A stretch of 64,000 nt of DNA from Shewanella mangrovisoli. GTDB taxonomy: Bacteria > Pseudomonadota > Gammaproteobacteria > Enterobacterales > Shewanellaceae. Shown piece after piece: positions 1-7,773 of the stretch. A program made the position numbers and the translations under genes. The stretch covers positions 868,001-932,000 of the forward strand of contig NZ_CP080412.1 in NCBI RefSeq assembly GCF_019457635.1, written 5' to 3'. The notes beneath the pieces were generated by a model. The model saw nothing but the letters and a program-made list of their open reading frames with translations. It had not been told where the DNA came from and did no database searches. Within the stretch, counting starts at the first letter, position 1, and each line of letters starts with the position of its first letter.

Positions 1-202
1 TAATACGGCTAACACGTTGTCGATTCCATCCTACTGGCGTTTTGATTTGACTTCATCTTATAAAATGAGCGAATTCTTGACCCTACGCCTGAACGTGCAG
101 AATCTAACGGATGAGCGTTATTACGATAAAGCGTACACCGCGCACTTTGCTAATATGGCCCCAGGCCGCTTAGTGATGTTAAGTGCGGACATGCACTTCT
201 AA
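1..202 (+). CDS. TonB-dependent receptor, C-terminal end (partial)
   Basis: Only the last 66 or so residues are inside the window; the reading frame is open from base 2 and stops at 202. The fragment reads as the final beta-strands of a TonB-dependent outer-membrane receptor: a segment with NVQNLTDERYYDKAY, then APGR and a terminal aromatic (HF), as expected for BAM recognition. The next gene is a PiuC/YbiX-type hydroxylase, and in many proteobacteria that gene sits beside a catecholate siderophore receptor (Fiu/PiuA type). Iron-siderophore uptake is therefore the likely role, but this is inferred from context. Everything upstream, including any Fur box, lies outside the window. Confidence 0.85.
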   Translation, partial: NTANTLSIPSYWRFDLTSSYKMSEFLTLRLNVQNLTDERYYDKAYTAHFANMAPGRLVMLSADMHF

Positions 203-225
203 GCCGTATTAATCGAGATCTGAAT

Positions 226-246
226 GGCAGCCTTAGGGCTGCCTTT
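226..246 (+). terminator. weak hairpin after TonB receptor
   Basis: A 7-bp stem (GGCAGCC / GGCTGCC) with a 4-nt loop lies 24 bases after the receptor stop, followed only by TTTG. It could attenuate transcription into the hydroxylase gene, but the T-run is poor. Confidence 0.35.
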
Positions 247-277
247 GATGTTTATGCTATTCCAATAGGATTTTGAA

Positions 278-952
278 ATGCTTATTGAAATTCCGAATGT
301 TTTTTCTAAAGAAGAAGTCAATCAGCTAAGGGAAGAGCTCGATGCCCGCACTTGGATTGATGGCAATCAGACTTCGGGCGTAATGGCGAGTACCCGTAAA
401 CGTAATCAGCAGTTAGACAAAGATGACCCTGTCGCACTGCAAATCGGTGAGCTGATCATGGCGCGCTTATTGGCCCACCCTTTATTTGTCTCGGCGGCGC
501 TGCCATTACAGTTTTATCCTCCCTTGTTTAATCGTTATCAAGGTGGCGAAACCTTTGGTTATCATATCGATAATGCGATTCGCTCGACCAGCGAAGGCAT
601 GGTGCGTACCGATCTGTCTGCCACCTTATTTTTAAGTGAACCAGACACTTATCAAGGTGGGGAGCTGGTGATCCAAGATACCTATGGCCAGCAAAGCATT
701 AAGCTCGCGGCGGGTTCATTGGTGTTGTATCCCTCGACAAGTTTGCATCAGGTTACTCCTGTTATCTCGGGTGAACGTACCGCTGCTTTTATGTGGCTGC
801 AGAGTATGGTGCGCGATGAGGGACAGCGCCGCTTGCTATTTCAACTCGATCAATCGATTCAAGCGTTGACGGCGCAGGCCGCGCCAGAACAAGAGTTGTT
901 TAATCTGACGGGGGTTTACCATAACTTGCTCAGACGTTGGAGCGAGTTGTAG
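278..952 (+). CDS. PKHD-type Fe(II)/2-oxoglutarate hydroxylase (PiuC/YbiX family)
   Basis: 224 residues, the usual length of the YbiX/PiuC family of Fe2+- and 2-oxoglutarate-dependent dioxygenases. The iron triad is visible: His96 and Asp98 in GYHID and His157 in STSLHQV, with Arg167 (GERTAAF) as the 2-oxoglutarate ligand. A C-terminal extension of about 45 residues follows the double-stranded beta-helix core. The ATG at 278 has AGGA about 7 bases upstream. It follows a TonB-dependent receptor, as ybiX follows fiu in E. coli, so a role in iron or siderophore metabolism is likely. The true substrate of the family is not something I can state. Confidence 0.9.
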   Translation: MLIEIPNVFSKEEVNQLREELDARTWIDGNQTSGVMASTRKRNQQLDKDDPVALQIGELIMARLLAHPLFVSAALPLQFYPPLFNRYQGGETFGYHIDNAIRSTSEGMVRTDLSATLFLSEPDTYQGGELVIQDTYGQQSIKLAAGSLVLYPSTSLHQVTPVISGERTAAFMWLQSMVRDEGQRRLLFQLDQSIQALTAQAAPEQELFNLTGVYHNLLRRWSEL

Positions 953-1038
953 TGATTCTAAGCTAGGCTTCTCTCCTCGCTTCATCTCCCCAAAGCGGGC
1001 GGTTTAGGGTATAATCCCGCCAGCTCTGAGGGGGCAAC

Positions 1039-1073
1039 AAAACAGTAAACGTTAACTCGTTTACTGTTTTTGT
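1039..1073 (+). terminator. intrinsic terminator after the hydroxylase
   Basis: A 10-bp stem (AACAGTAAAC / GTTTACTGTT) with a short loop leads straight into a T-rich tail (TTTTTGTATTTTT). It separates the hydroxylase gene from dusA. Confidence 0.7.
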
Positions 1074-1180
1074 ATTTTTACGCTGGCGCTGCATTGCTCA
1101 TCAGCGGCTTAAATTAAGGCGCTTTATCCCTCTAAGCTTGAACTTACTGGCAAATTTTAATTACTTGAGTCGATAGTCAC

Positions 1181-2188
1181 GTGTTGAAAAATAATCTTAA
1201 TGATGGTCTACAGCTCGACCGCACCTTTTCCATTGCGCCCATGTTGGATTGGACGGATCGTCATTACCGTTATTTTGCTCGCTTGATGTCGGCCAATGCC
1301 TTGCTGTATACCGAGATGGTGACAACGGGGGCGATTTTGCATGGCCGCGGTGATTATCTTGCCTATAACCAAGAAGAACATCCCCTTGCATTGCAATTGG
1401 GGGGCTCGAATCCTGCTGAACTTGCTCGCTGCGCTAAACTTGCCGCCGAGCGCGGTTATGATGAAGTAAACCTCAATGTGGGCTGTCCTTCCGATCGGGT
1501 GCAAAACGGTCGCTTTGGTGCTTGTTTGATGGCCGAACCTGAGCTGGTGGCTGAGTGTGTCGATGCCATGAAGCAAGTGGTTGATATTCCAGTGACGGTA
1601 AAAACGCGCATCGGCATTGACGAGCAGGATAGTTATGAGTTTTTGACTCACTTTATTGATACTGTCATGGCTAAAGGCTGTGGTGAATTTATTATCCATG
1701 CGCGTAAGGCGTGGTTACAGGGCTTAAGTCCGAAGGAAAATCGCGAGATCCCGCCCTTAGACTACGACCGGGTATATCAGCTTAAGCGTGATTATCCGAC
1801 TCTCAATATCAGCATTAACGGTGGTATCACTAGCCTTGAACAGGCTAAAACTCACTTGCAGCACTTAGATGGTGTGATGGTGGGACGTGAGGCTTACCAA
1901 AATCCTTATATTCTGGCGCAGGTTGACCAACTGCTCTGCGGCAACCAGAAGGCGGTGATGAGCCGTGAAGCTGTGATTGAGACCATGTTGCCCTATATTG
2001 AGGCTCACTTGCAGGCGGGTGGGCGCTTAAATCATATTACTCGCCATATGATTGGCTTATTCCAAGGCTTACCGGGTGCCCGTGCGTGGCGTCGTTATTT
2101 GAGCGAAAACGCCCATAAAAACGGTGCAGGTATTGAGGTGGTCAAGCAGGCTTATCAAAGTATTCAGAGCGAAATGGTTGCTCAATAA
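1181..2188 (+). CDS. dusA: tRNA-dihydrouridine(20/20a) synthase DusA
   Basis: 335-residue FMN enzyme that reduces U20/U20a in the tRNA D-loop. Near the N-terminus it has the family signature [10 protein letters not shown]. The active-site stretch [12 protein letters not shown] is followed by FGACLM, whose Cys is the expected proton donor. The FMN/phosphate-binding region INGGI and [10 protein letters not shown] are also present, and the C-terminal [20 protein letters not shown] is typical of DusA rather than DusB or DusC. The GTG at 1181 is the best start found because no in-frame ATG precedes the conserved APMLDW; its ribosome-binding site is weak. As in E. coli, dusA is followed by a phage-shock-type gene, although here the genes are not pspG. 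Confidence 0.95.
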   Translation: MLKNNLNDGLQLDRTFSIAPMLDWTDRHYRYFARLMSANALLYTEMVTTGAILHGRGDYLAYNQEEHPLALQLGGSNPAELARCAKLAAERGYDEVNLNVGCPSDRVQNGRFGACLMAEPELVAECVDAMKQVVDIPVTVKTRIGIDEQDSYEFLTHFIDTVMAKGCGEFIIHARKAWLQGLSPKENREIPPLDYDRVYQLKRDYPTLNISINGGITSLEQAKTHLQHLDGVMVGREAYQNPYILAQVDQLLCGNQKAVMSREAVIETMLPYIEAHLQAGGRLNHITRHMIGLFQGLPGARAWRRYLSENAHKNGAGIEVVKQAYQSIQSEMVAQ

Positions 2189-2201
2189 TTATTCGATTTG
2201 A

Positions 2202-2246
2202 AAAGTGGTGAGATTGACTAATGCCTGTAGCATTTTTCACCACTTT
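2202..2246 (+). terminator. hairpin after dusA
   Basis: A 10-bp perfect stem (AAAGTGGTGA / TCACCACTTT) with a 25-nt loop, followed by ACCTTTCTC rather than a clean T-run. It may weakly terminate dusA before the sigma-54 promoter. Confidence 0.4.
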
Positions 2247-2336
2247 ACCTTTCTCAAGTATCTCGCCTATATCGTTTTAGCTTGAAATAAATTATTAAAT
2301 CAATTTAAATCAGTGGTTTAAATTTGTTTCGATAAG

Positions 2337-2353
2337 TTGGCACGCCCTTTGTA
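2337..2353 (+). promoter_or_regulatory. sigma-54 (RpoN) promoter
   Basis: TTGGCACGCCCTTTGTA fits the -24/-12 consensus (TGGCACG-N4-TTGCA) with GG and GT at the required 12-bp spacing; only the -12 C is replaced by T. It lies 44 bases before the start codon at 2397, so transcription would begin near 2364. The genes behind it include a PspC-domain protein. Phage-shock genes are classically sigma-54/PspF controlled, which supports the call. Confidence 0.75.
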
Positions 2354-2396
2354 ATAGTCCCTATGTCAAGTTAATCAATCGGAAAGGGACGACATC

Positions 2397-2690
2397 ATGT
2401 TTACTTCAAACGTTAAAAAATCAGTTCAAGCAAGTGTGTTATTCGGTGCATTAATGGCGAGTGTTGCGGTACACGCCGAAGCGGCACCAGTATCTGATGT
2501 AGTGGGCGCTATTGAGCAAACTCTGAGCACCCAAGCGCAGGAGTTGTTGGTTAACACTAAGCGTGAACTGGTGTTATCACTGCAAACACAATTAGCTGAA
2601 AGTATCTATGACTTCAATAGCCAGCTAACACTGAGCGCGGATAACCAAGGTGAGTCTGTCACCTCAGGCGAATACAGCGCAAACAAGTAA
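2397..2690 (+). CDS. small exported protein of unknown function, first gene of psp-like operon
   Basis: 97 residues that I do not assign to a family. The N-terminus is a clear signal peptide: positively charged, then a hydrophobic run around residues 12-25, with a likely cleavage site at AHAEA near residue 28. The mature part of about 70 residues is a predicted amphipathic helix rich in Gln, Leu and Ser, without Cys. The ATG at 2397 has a strong GGAAAGGGA ribosome-binding site. It is the first gene after the sigma-54 promoter and is followed within 10 bases by a 36-residue membrane peptide and then a PspC-like protein. A periplasmic part in an envelope-stress response is inferred from context only. 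Confidence 0.75.
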   Translation: MFTSNVKKSVQASVLFGALMASVAVHAEAAPVSDVVGAIEQTLSTQAQELLVNTKRELVLSLQTQLAESIYDFNSQLTLSADNQGESVTSGEYSANK

Positions 2691-2700
2691 GGAGCTGCCT

Positions 2701-2811
2701 ATGTGGTTTGTAGCACCTCTTATGACTCTGCTACTGCTACCAGTGATTAGCCTCGCGTTGTTTTCAGGAATTATCTGCTGGTTTCAGTGGCACAGTGTCA
2801 GCGATAAGTAA
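2701..2811 (+). CDS. 36-residue single-pass membrane peptide in psp-like operon
   Basis: Short frame with a strong TAAGGAG ribosome-binding site six bases before ATG 2701, starting 10 bases after the previous stop. The product is almost entirely one hydrophobic helix (residues 4-27, Leu/Ile/Val/Ala) ending in a short polar tail (WHSVSDK). It sits between a sigma-54-driven exported protein and a PspC-domain protein, so it may take the place of small Psp membrane partners such as PspB or PspD. It is half the length of PspB and shares no motif I recognise. Translation is likely from the ribosome-binding site and spacing, but unproven. Confidence 0.65.
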   Translation: MWFVAPLMTLLLLPVISLALFSGIICWFQWHSVSDK

Positions 2812-2835
2812 ATTATTCATCAATTGGAGTTCAAA

Positions 2836-3036
2836 ATGAAACGAGCGCAAATGCGAATGGACAATTCAGAACGTTTAGTCTGTGGTGTTGCCTCTGGTAT
2901 GGCGTGGCAATTCGGTTGGTCCTGTTTTTGGACTCGTGTCGTGTGGGCCGGTGCGATTCTATTTATGCCGGGTGTGAGTCTGCTGGTTTACTTTGTACTG
3001 GCCTTACTTGTGGACCAATGGAAAAGACCTATTTAA
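2836..3036 (+). CDS. PspC-domain envelope-stress membrane protein (short)
   Basis: 66 residues. The conserved PspC pattern is present: a polar N-terminus, then ERLVCGVASGMAWQFGW, followed by a hydrophobic transmembrane stretch (about residues 33-56) with a central MPGVSLLVYFVLALL. In the family, PspC is an inner-membrane sensor and effector of the phage-shock response. This protein consists of little more than the minimal domain, against about 120 residues for E. coli PspC. ATG 2836 is preferred over an in-frame TTG at 2824 because GGAG lies 7 bases before it. It is the third gene behind the sigma-54 promoter at 2337. Confidence 0.8.
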   Translation: MKRAQMRMDNSERLVCGVASGMAWQFGWSCFWTRVVWAGAILFMPGVSLLVYFVLALLVDQWKRPI

Positions 3037-3175
3037 CCCACGTTTTTGCTCCCTCAATTTGGGAACGTGAATGGGGTAGCCGATGCAAGTTTATGGACAC
3101 AGCCTTTAGCGGGATGCTATCAAAAAGAGGGCACATCGACCCTCATGCCAAGAGTGTACACTGTTTAAGTGAATA

Positions 3176-3913
3176 TCACTTTTTAAGAAAAGCCTGAAAT
3201 CTGGCTTTTGCTTCATCACTTTTAAGTCTTGCACTAAATTGTTCTAATTCTTGATGCATCTGGTGTTGCACGCGGTTTTTATGTGGTCGCATCAACTGAC
3301 GGGTAATTTGCAGTGCTTGCGGTGGCTGATTAGCCAGTTTCTTGGCCTGATTTAGGGCATAACCGAGCAACTCTTCTTGGGCGATGACATCGTTAATGAT
3401 ATTCAGTTTGTGCGCGGTATTGGCATCAAAACTTTCGCCGAGCAGCAAGAGCTCCGCCGCTTTTTGATAACCCACCAATTCGGGTAAGAGTAAGCTTGCG
3501 CCAGCCTCGGGCACTAGGGCCAAATTCACGAAGGGCAGTTGGAATTTAGCCGTGTTGTCGGCATAGACCAAATCACAGTGCAGCAGCACCGTTGTGCCAA
3601 TGCCAACGGCGGCACCAGACACGGCGGCAACCAGCGGTTTTTTGAGTTCCAATAGGCAAAAAAGGAAGCGCACCGCGGGGTGATTTGGACCTAAGTCACT
3701 ATTTTTCAAAAAGTCAGCAACATCATTGCCCGAGGTGAAACAATTATCCTCGCCATGGAGCATAAAGGCACGAATGTCGTTGTCTGCTTCACCTTCGATC
3801 AGGTATTCTGTCAGTTGTTTATACATATTAAGATCAAGTGCATTGCGTTTATCTGGGCGATTAAAGCTGATAATACGAACGCCCTGATCATCCCGAACCT
3901 GTATATGACTCAT
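3176..3913 (-). CDS. enoyl-CoA hydratase/isomerase family protein, probable delta3,delta2-enoyl-CoA isomerase type
   Basis: 245-residue crotonase-fold protein. The CoA/oxyanion-hole segments are visible (SFNRPDKRNAL near residue 16; SGAAVGIGTTVLLHCD near 99). The two glutamates used by hydratases are absent: the first position is Thr in GIGTTV and the second is Phe in LPFVNL. A Glu is present at 136 in VPEAGAS, where ECI2/Eci1-type isomerases carry their catalytic base (PEG). It is therefore more likely an isomerase than a hydratase. ATG 3913 (AAAGGAAA upstream) is chosen over the longer frame starting at 3979. It is divergent from the copper chaperone gene with 34 bases between starts. Confidence 0.8.
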   Translation of the reverse strand: MSHIQVRDDQGVRIISFNRPDKRNALDLNMYKQLTEYLIEGEADNDIRAFMLHGEDNCFTSGNDVADFLKNSDLGPNHPAVRFLFCLLELKKPLVAAVSGAAVGIGTTVLLHCDLVYADNTAKFQLPFVNLALVPEAGASLLLPELVGYQKAAELLLLGESFDANTAHKLNIINDVIAQEELLGYALNQAKKLANQPPQALQITRQLMRPHKNRVQHQMHQELEQFSARLKSDEAKARFQAFLKK

Positions 3914-3947
3914 GGGTTGTTTTCCTTTACGACGACATTGGGTAGAC

Positions 3948-4430
3948 ATGGAGTTTAAGACATTGAAACCGATATTCAAACAGATGTTTAATTTTGTCGC
4001 ATTATCCTGTGCCTCATTTTCTGTTTTCGCTAACGTAGTGATGACCGAAGGTCATGTCCGTGCAATGCCTGATACAGTACCAAATACCGCCGCTTACTTT
4101 ACGCTGGAGAACCATAGCGATAAAACGGTTCGCCTCACCGGAGTGACCACTGAGGTCGCAAAGGAAGCACAATTACATACCATCATCGAAGAACAAGGCA
4201 TGGTAAAGATGCGCCATGTTGAAGGTTTCGATATTCCCTCCCACGGAAAATTAACCCTCTCGCCGTCTGGAGAGCATGTGATGCTCATCGGACTCAAAGC
4301 CCCATTAGCCCTAGATCAGCAAGTTAAACTGCAGTTAGCGTTTGACGATGGCGAGAATCTAACGATTACATTGCCTGTTGCTAAGCAGGCCGACAATGCT
4401 GCTGAACATGAGCATCATCACCATCATTAA
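3948..4430 (+). CDS. periplasmic copper chaperone PCu(A)C family protein
   Basis: 160 residues with a signal peptide (hydrophobic run near residues 13-27, cleavage around VFANV). The domain is the DUF461/PCuAC fold, with the His/Met copper site in LHTIIEEQGMVKM and the later GEHVML (H-x-M). PCuAC proteins carry Cu(I) in the periplasm, typically to the CuA site of cytochrome c oxidase. The protein ends in a natural His-rich tail (EHEHHHHH) that could add metal binding. The chosen ATG 3948 removes 12 poor residues from a longer frame; ATG 3984 is an alternative. It is followed after 8 bases by the DUF2333 gene, so the two are probably cotranscribed. Confidence 0.85.
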   Translation: MEFKTLKPIFKQMFNFVALSCASFSVFANVVMTEGHVRAMPDTVPNTAAYFTLENHSDKTVRLTGVTTEVAKEAQLHTIIEEQGMVKMRHVEGFDIPSHGKLTLSPSGEHVMLIGLKAPLALDQQVKLQLAFDDGENLTITLPVAKQADNAAEHEHHHHH

Positions 4431-4438
4431 GGAGTCAC

Positions 4439-5410
4439 TTGATGCAAATAACATGGAAGAAGGTCACCGGAGTTGGTTTATTTGTTGTTTTAATTGGTTA
4501 TCTAGTCAGCGTGTGGTGGAGTATTGAGCCTGATACTCTGACACCACAACAGCTGACGGCCACAGAGAAGAATGTCGTGGGTTATGCAACCACTACGTCG
4601 TTGATCCTGACCGTTGAAACACTGCTGGATAAGCAGGGCGGCTGGTTATCGAACGATGTGATGCCACCTTCGATTTTTATGGATAACATGCCCGCGTTTG
4701 AGTACGGCGCTTTAGAGCAAGTCCGTGATTTAGCACTGATTATGCGTAAAGAGTTTAGCCGCTCCCAGTCTCAATCCGCTGCGGATAAGGACCTAAGCGA
4801 AGCGCAGGCTAAGCTGAACATCGACCATACCAGTTGGTTAGTTCCAAGCGCCGAGAGCGAATACCGCGATGGCGTTAAGCTGCTCAAGCTATATCGCGCG
4901 CGCATGATGGATCCAAACAATCAGGATGCGCAGTTTTACGCCCGTGCCGACAACCTTAACGAGTGGCTCAAAGAAGTTCAAAAACGCTTAGGCAGTATGT
5001 CGCAACGTTTATCGGCGAGTGTTGGCCAGGAGCGGTTAAATACCGATTTAGCCGGCGACAATGCTGCGCGCCAATCGACTCCGAATTTAGCTAGCCATCA
5101 GGTGAAAACCAGCTGGTGGAAAATTGATGATGTGTTCTATGAGAGCCGTGGTGCCTCGTGGGCGCTGCTGAATTTTATGCGTGCAGTCGAAGTCGACTTT
5201 GCTGACGTATTGAAAAAGAAAAATGCTGAGGTCAGCCTGAAACAGATCATTCGTGAGCTGGAGGCGACTCAACAAACGGTTTGGAGCCCTGTGGTACTTA
5301 ATGGCAGTGGTTTCGGTCTAGTCGCTAATCATTCATTGGTTATGGCTAACTATGTGTCCCGTGCGAATGCCGCGGTGATTGATTTAACGAACTTGCTATC
5401 TCAAGGTTAA
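4439..5410 (+). CDS. DUF2333 family inner-membrane protein
   Basis: 323 residues. One N-terminal transmembrane helix (residues 8-28) is followed by a long soluble, largely helical domain with the family stretch TLLDKQGGWLSNDVMPPS and, near the C-terminus, SWALLNFMRAVEVDF. This is the DUF2333 family of gammaproteobacterial envelope proteins, whose function I do not know. The gene has GGAGTCACTT just before its ATG and lies 8 bases after the copper chaperone and 2 bases before the TIGR04219 barrel gene. All three probably form one operon acting in the periplasm and outer membrane. Confidence 0.85.
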   Translation: MMQITWKKVTGVGLFVVLIGYLVSVWWSIEPDTLTPQQLTATEKNVVGYATTTSLILTVETLLDKQGGWLSNDVMPPSIFMDNMPAFEYGALEQVRDLALIMRKEFSRSQSQSAADKDLSEAQAKLNIDHTSWLVPSAESEYRDGVKLLKLYRARMMDPNNQDAQFYARADNLNEWLKEVQKRLGSMSQRLSASVGQERLNTDLAGDNAARQSTPNLASHQVKTSWWKIDDVFYESRGASWALLNFMRAVEVDFADVLKKKNAEVSLKQIIRELEATQQTVWSPVVLNGSGFGLVANHSLVMANYVSRANAAVIDLTNLLSQG

Positions 5411-5412
5411 TT

Positions 5413-6150
5413 ATGAAAAAAACACTCCTCGCCAGTGCGGTATTAGGATGCTTAATGGGCACTTCAGCCCAAGCGGCTACTGTGGTTGGATTCAAAATTG
5501 GTGGCGATTACTGGCGCGCCGATACCAGCGGTACTTTTTCCGATAAAGGTCAGCCACAACAAGGGTTTGACTACAGTTCATCGGCACAAGGTAGCTACTG
5601 GATTGCGGTTGAGCATCCACTGCCGTTTATCCCAAATCTTAAAATTCGTGAAAATAGCTTAGATCAGAAGGGCAGTCTGACCAATGCTGACTTCAGCTTC
5701 AATGGCCATGATTTTACTGGCAATGTGACCAGCTATACCGATCTGAGCAATACCGATTTTGTGCTGTATTACGAGTTGCTGGATAACGATATTCTGTCTT
5801 TGGATCTTGGTGCCGCCTATAAGCTGATGAACGGTTCTCTGCGCGTTCAAGATGCGGGTCACCCTGAAGAGAAAGACGTCGATAGCGGCATTGTGATGGG
5901 TTATGCCAGCACACACGTGAGCATGCCAGGCCTTGGGTTATTCGGCTTTGCGGATTTAATGCTTGGGGTAAACGAGTCTAACGTACACGACTATGCTATC
6001 GGCTTAGGTTGGGAGTTTGACGGCGTGGCGGTGGATACCCGTGTGCGTGTGGGTTATCGTGAGTTTGCCTTCGATGTGAATAATTTCTCTGGCATCAGCG
6101 CCGATACCAAGTTTGACGGTTATTTCGCCGGTGTAGAAATTGACTTCTAA
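5413..6150 (+). CDS. TIGR04219 family outer-membrane beta-barrel protein
   Basis: 245 residues with a classic signal peptide (MKKTLLASAVLGCLMG, cleavage after AQA near residue 21). The mature part shows alternating aromatic/polar beta-strands and ends in Phe (AGVEIDF), the signal for outer-membrane insertion. The opening VVGFKIGGDYW and the overall length match the TIGR04219 barrel family found in Shewanella, Vibrio and Pseudomonas. Its substrate or role is unknown. The start lies 2 bases after the DUF2333 stop, and a bidirectional terminator follows. Confidence 0.85.
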   Translation: MKKTLLASAVLGCLMGTSAQAATVVGFKIGGDYWRADTSGTFSDKGQPQQGFDYSSSAQGSYWIAVEHPLPFIPNLKIRENSLDQKGSLTNADFSFNGHDFTGNVTSYTDLSNTDFVLYYELLDNDILSLDLGAAYKLMNGSLRVQDAGHPEEKDVDSGIVMGYASTHVSMPGLGLFGFADLMLGVNESNVHDYAIGLGWEFDGVAVDTRVRVGYREFAFDVNNFSGISADTKFDGYFAGVEIDF

Positions 6151-6173
6151 GCGTTAACGCGAATGAATCAGCC

Positions 6174-6206
6174 ATAAAAAAACCGCCATTTAGGCGGTTT
6201 TTTTAT
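6174..6206. terminator. bidirectional terminator between TIGR04219 gene and tolC
   Basis: A 7-bp stem (AACCGCC / GGCGGTT) with a short loop, an A-run before and a T-run after, so it can end both the plus-strand operon and tolC. Confidence 0.85.
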
Positions 6207-6222
6207 GGGAGGTATCGCTATC

Positions 6223-7530
6223 TTATTCGGCTTTTAGACCGTTGTTGATAGAGATAACATCGTCTTCATTTAAGGTGCCAGCAGCTTGTTTCAACGCAAT
6301 AATTGAGTTGATGTAGCTGTAACGAGCATCCGACAATTTACGTTTTGAGTCGTACAGATCACGGGTACGGTTCAGTACGTCAACAATAGTACGAGTACCG
6401 ACTTCAAAACCTGCTTGTGTTGCCTTTAACGCACTCTCAGATGAAATCACTGACTGCTCATAGGCACGGATTGAGCTGATTGAAGCGCCTACGTTGTTGT
6501 AGTTGTTACGAACGTTTTTCACCACACTACGGTAGGTTTGCTCTAACTTCTCACTCGCTTCCACGTATTGGAATTGTGCTTCTTTGACCTGTGATGTGAC
6601 TTTAAAGCCTTCGAAAATCGGAATGCTTAAGTTCACGCCAACGTTCACATTGTCAAAATCTGGCTCATTTACGTCGCCCGTTTTTTGCTCTAACCCTTTG
6701 TTATAGCCAGCGTTTAAGCTAAGAGATGGCATATGGCCCGCTTTGTAGAGGCTAATGGTCTCTTGAGCAATATCTTTACCGATGCGTTGAGTCATCAGAT
6801 CGACGCTGTTGGTTTCAGCAATCTTTAGCCACTCACTCGATGAGGTAGGTGCTGGTGTTACCGCAGAGAAACGGTTGGTGTCGAGCACATTAATGGTCTT
6901 GTGATCGATACCCGTGATTTCACGCAGGGCTTCGTAGCTGTTGGCTAGTGTGTTTTCAGCCAAAATTTCAGTCGCCGAGGCTAAGTCATACTGAGCTTGC
7001 GCTTCATGCACGTCGGTAATCGCAGTTAAACCTACGGCAAAACGTTGTTTGGTCTGCTCGAGTTGACGTTCAATCGCCCGTTTTTCTGCGCCTTGGAACT
7101 CGTAGTTATCTTTTGCCGTTAACACATCAAAGTAGGCTTTAGTCACACGAGTGATCAAATTTTGCAGTGCTGAAGCATAGGTCGAATCGGCTTGAGAAGC
7201 GGCTTTTTCGGCAAGGCTTAAACCAACCCAAGCGCTGTGATCATAGATCACTTGGTTCAGCTTTAGGCTACCGGTCAATCCACTGGTATCGCTCTTAGGA
7301 TCATTCCATGCTTTGTCATAACCCACGTTAGCGCTGATGGTCGGTAACAGTGGTGCACGGTTTTGTTCGATCTTTTCAAACAAGGCATTACGCTGAGCTT
7401 GTGCTTGTAATACTAGCGGGTCGCTCGTCAGTGCTTGTTGATATATTTGCAGTAAATCATCTGCTTGAACCGCTTGAGCGGAAGCCGCGAGAGTTAATGC
7501 TGCGCATAGAGAACGGATCTTAAATTTCAT
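6223..7530 (-). CDS. tolC: outer-membrane channel TolC
   Basis: 435-residue outer-membrane efflux protein with a signal peptide (cleavage near AVQA-DD, residue 23). Two OEP repeats of helices and strands follow. The N-terminal LLQIYQQALTSDPLVLQAQAQ and C-terminal NRTRDLYDSKRKLSDARYSYI are typical of TolC. TolC forms the trimeric exit duct used by tripartite drug efflux pumps and type I secretion. Its position, divergent from nudF-yqiB-cpdA-yqiA-parE, matches E. coli, which supports tolC rather than a pump-specific paralogue. It is shorter than E. coli TolC, mainly because it lacks the C-terminal tail. Confidence 0.93.
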   Translation of the reverse strand: MKFKIRSLCAALTLAASAQAVQADDLLQIYQQALTSDPLVLQAQAQRNALFEKIEQNRAPLLPTISANVGYDKAWNDPKSDTSGLTGSLKLNQVIYDHSAWVGLSLAEKAASQADSTYASALQNLITRVTKAYFDVLTAKDNYEFQGAEKRAIERQLEQTKQRFAVGLTAITDVHEAQAQYDLASATEILAENTLANSYEALREITGIDHKTINVLDTNRFSAVTPAPTSSSEWLKIAETNSVDLMTQRIGKDIAQETISLYKAGHMPSLSLNAGYNKGLEQKTGDVNEPDFDNVNVGVNLSIPIFEGFKVTSQVKEAQFQYVEASEKLEQTYRSVVKNVRNNYNNVGASISSIRAYEQSVISSESALKATQAGFEVGTRTIVDVLNRTRDLYDSKRKLSDARYSYINSIIALKQAAGTLNEDDVISINNGLKAE

Positions 7531-7773
7531 TTGCTGTCCTTATTAGACAAATTCTCCCAAAGGAGAAATATGTAACTTCGTTTAGACTAAGTAATGCCTT
7601 TACCAAGGCGGTTTGCGCTTCCCGACGCTTCCCGATACAGCTAAAACTTAATGTCGTAGAGTCTAAAAACTCCCACACGTTCAAGTCAACTGCGAAGTGT
7701 AACAGATTTTATTTTAAAAATGAGCCAAATTGCCTTGATAATAGGCGAAAATTTAACGCTTAAGGATTGAAAT

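Noticed and set aside
1208..1699. 163-residue minus-strand frame inside dusA
   Set aside because: Lies wholly within a strongly conserved gene and resembles no family.
7531..7773. Operator in the tolC-nudF gap
   Set aside because: I could not find a convincing palindrome or known regulator site; only A/T-rich promoter-like sequence.
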